From Eubacteriales Family XIII. Incertae Sedis bacterium (GTDB lineage: Bacteria; Bacillota; Clostridia; Peptostreptococcales; Anaerovoracaceae), in NCBI GenBank assembly GCA_031287295.1, contig JAITTH010000162.1:1-16859 (forward strand): a stretch of DNA of 16,859 nucleotides, given 5' to 3'. Positions 15,429-16,859 of the stretch are shown in pieces (position 1 is the stretch's first letter; the number at the start of each line of letters is the position of its first letter). The notes beneath the pieces are model-generated. The model was not told where the DNA came from, searched no databases, and saw nothing but the letters and a program-made list of their open reading frames with translations. Made by a program: the position numbers and the translations under genes.

Positions 15429-16628
15429 TTACAAAGCAACGGTTCTCTCCGGCAAGACGACTGTAAATTTCGTTCCAATGTCCGGAACAGAGACGACCTC
15501 GATATGACCACCGTGTTTTTCTGCAATCCACTTGGCGATGGAGAGGCCGAGACCTGCGCCACCTATGCTTCGATTCCTCGCATCGTCTGCCCTCACAAAG
15601 CGATCAAAGATGTGGGGAAGGACGTCTTTGGGAATCCCTTTCCCTTCATCGCGAACTGTGAAGAGAATTTTACCGTACCCGTCCACCGTAAGTTTTACTT
15701 TTATGATGGTATCGCCATCGGAATATTTGATGGCGTTGTCGAGCAGAATTCGGGCAAGCTGTATCAGAAGACCGCTGTCGCCGAATACAAATATCTTTTC
15801 ATCTGCATTGCATCTTATATCAAAGGCGCGTGCCTCTTCGATCATGGTTTCTTCACGTACGACTTCCCTTACCACATCCGTCAAGCAAACGACCTGCCAA
15901 TCAATGTTCATCGATTCGTTGTCACCTCTTGCAAGGAATAGCAGCTGGTTGACCATCTGCTTCATTGCCTCGGCTTCGGTTTTTATGGCGACAATCGACT
16001 CGCGCAGTGTGTCCGGGTCTTCACTACCCCAGCGCAACAACATGTTGGCGTAGCCTTGGATTACAGCGATCGGTGTTCGAAGCTCATGAGAAGCATCCGA
16101 CACAAAACGCTTCTGCGCGCCGTATGCCTCGTCGATGCGTTCAAGCATTTCATTGATGGCAGATGCGAGGGGACGCAGTTCTTCTGCAACGGTCTCAGCA
16201 GCGATGCGACTGTCAAGTTGTGACGCGTTTACGGCGTCAAGTGCACGTGCGAGCTCTTTGAGTGCCTCGGGTGAAAAACGTCCGGAGGGAGACCTGGACG
16301 CTTCTGCAAAAGCTTCTGTCGCCGAGAGCAGTTCCTGAAGTGGCGCAAGTTTTTTACGAATGTATGCACCCGTGATCGCACTGGATCGGATGATGATGAT
16401 CGCCTCAAGCAAAAGCACAAAACCTGCCGAGAAAAAGGCAATGGTATTTTCCGAAAATGTAATCTTCCAAATCGTGATCTCATGAAACGTAAAAAGTCCC
16501 AGCCTGTAAAAAATGACACAGACGAAATTGAACAGAATCAACGAAACCACCTGTGCGATGATGGCATGCGCGTTGATATGCGCTGCGACTTTTGTGTAGT
16601 TGAAAGAATTTTGTTTTGCCATGATCAT
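15429..16628 (-). CDS. Two-component sensor histidine kinase (HAMP-containing, OmpR-partner type)
   Basis: Membrane sensor kinase that autophosphorylates on His and passes the phosphate to the preceding response regulator. 399 residues. Two membrane helices (about 22-43 and 62-82) enclose only about 18 residues outside, too small for a folded sensor domain. A HAMP-like linker with an extra segment runs to about 165. The H-box is FVSDASHELRTPI with His181; the N-box is LLDNAIKYS (295-303); G1 is DEGKGI (327-332), the F-box is FDRF, and G2 is GGAGLGLSIA (356-365). All catalytic motifs are intact. The ATG at 16628 overlaps the regulator TGA (ATGA); ATG 16622, with GGA 6 nt upstream, is equally possible. 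The stimulus cannot be told from sequence. Confidence 0.94.
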   Translation of the reverse strand: MIMAKQNSFNYTKVAAHINAHAIIAQVVSLILFNFVCVIFYRLGLFTFHEITIWKITFSENTIAFFSAGFVLLLEAIIIIRSSAITGAYIRKKLAPLQELLSATEAFAEASRSPSGRFSPEALKELARALDAVNASQLDSRIAAETVAEELRPLASAINEMLERIDEAYGAQKRFVSDASHELRTPIAVIQGYANMLLRWGSEDPDTLRESIVAIKTEAEAMKQMVNQLLFLARGDNESMNIDWQVVCLTDVVREVVREETMIEEARAFDIRCNADEKIFVFGDSGLLIQLARILLDNAIKYSDGDTIIKVKLTVDGYGKILFTVRDEGKGIPKDVLPHIFDRFVRADDARNRSIGGAGLGLSIAKWIAEKHGGHIEVVSVPDIGTKFTVVLPERTVAL

Positions 16629-16859
16629 TCCAAGATACGGTAACCCACACCCCGTACGGTTGTAATGAGGCGAATCCCATATTTCTCATCAATCTTGCTG
16701 CGCAAAAATCGCACATAGACATCGACGGCATTGGACTCGCCGATGTAATCGTAGCCCCAAACGCAATCGAGCAGCACATCACGCGTCATGACCATGCCCT
16801 TGTTCTTCAAAAGGCATCGCAGCAACTCGAATTCTTTCAGCGTCAATTCGATTTCTTCT
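16625..16859 (-). CDS. OmpR/PhoB-family response regulator, C-terminal part (5' end outside window)
   Basis: Only the last 77 or so residues are in the window; the receiver domain with the phospho-acceptor Asp lies beyond the right edge. The visible part is a winged-helix DNA-binding domain: ELTLKEFELLRCLLKNKG, then DVLLDCVWGYD, the recognition helix NAVDVYVRFLRSKID, and the wing TTVRGVGYRI just before the end. The frame is open to the window edge, so the TTG at 16846 is an internal codon, not a start. The TGA overlaps the histidine kinase ATG, so the two are coupled and form a cognate pair. Confidence 0.93.
   Translation of the reverse strand, partial: EEIELTLKEFELLRCLLKNKGMVMTRDVLLDCVWGYDYIGESNAVDVYVRFLRSKIDEKYGIRLITTVRGVGYRILE

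Noticed and set aside
15294..15941. A 215-codon + strand open frame opposite the histidine kinase 3' end and the trxA leader
   Set aside because: It overlaps conserved kinase motifs on the other strand and has no known motif; its first part crosses the promoter and leader of trxA.

Overview
The window is a compact stretch of housekeeping chromosome from a member of the Bacillota (Firmicutes), most likely a Clostridia-type lineage. The main support is the gene order priA-def-fmt-rsmB-prpC-prkC-rsgA-rpe, a conserved Gram-positive cluster. PASTA-domain kinase, QueH, type II thymidine kinase and purine-rich Shine-Dalgarno sites fit the same assignment. I cannot name the genus. I saw no mobile elements, CRISPR arrays, rRNA or tRNA.

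Layout: bases 1-808 hold the 3' part of an alanine racemase gene on the + strand. Everything else is on the - strand and is described here in transcription order from the right edge. The 3' end of an OmpR-family response regulator (16859-16625) overlaps its sensor histidine kinase (16628-15429). A 169-bp gap follows, holding a good candidate promoter and a structured leader. Then come 14 tightly packed genes: trxA, cls, tdk, queH, priA, def, fmt, rsmB, prpC, prkC, rsgA, rpe, lgt, ychF. Gaps between them are at most 24 bp and the last four genes overlap one another, so they look like one long transcription unit. It converges on alr at about position 830, where a short hairpin sits.

Functionally the unit combines translation start and ribosome maturation (def, fmt, rsmB, rsgA, ychF), replication restart (priA), the reversible Ser/Thr phosphorylation pair that reads cell-wall state (prpC/prkC), membrane and lipoprotein maturation (cls, lgt), nucleotide and tRNA modification (tdk, queH), redox (trxA) and pentose phosphate metabolism (rpe). 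rlmN, often found between rsmB and prpC in this cluster, is absent here.

Nothing here looks like a wholly new system. The most unusual details are sequence-level: an EF-hand-like, TSP3-type calcium-loop motif between PASTA repeats 3 and 4 of PrkC; an alanine racemase with Ala where the carbamylated Lys normally sits; an RsgA with Asn in place of the His of its switch I motif; and two mutually exclusive small hairpins in the trxA leader.
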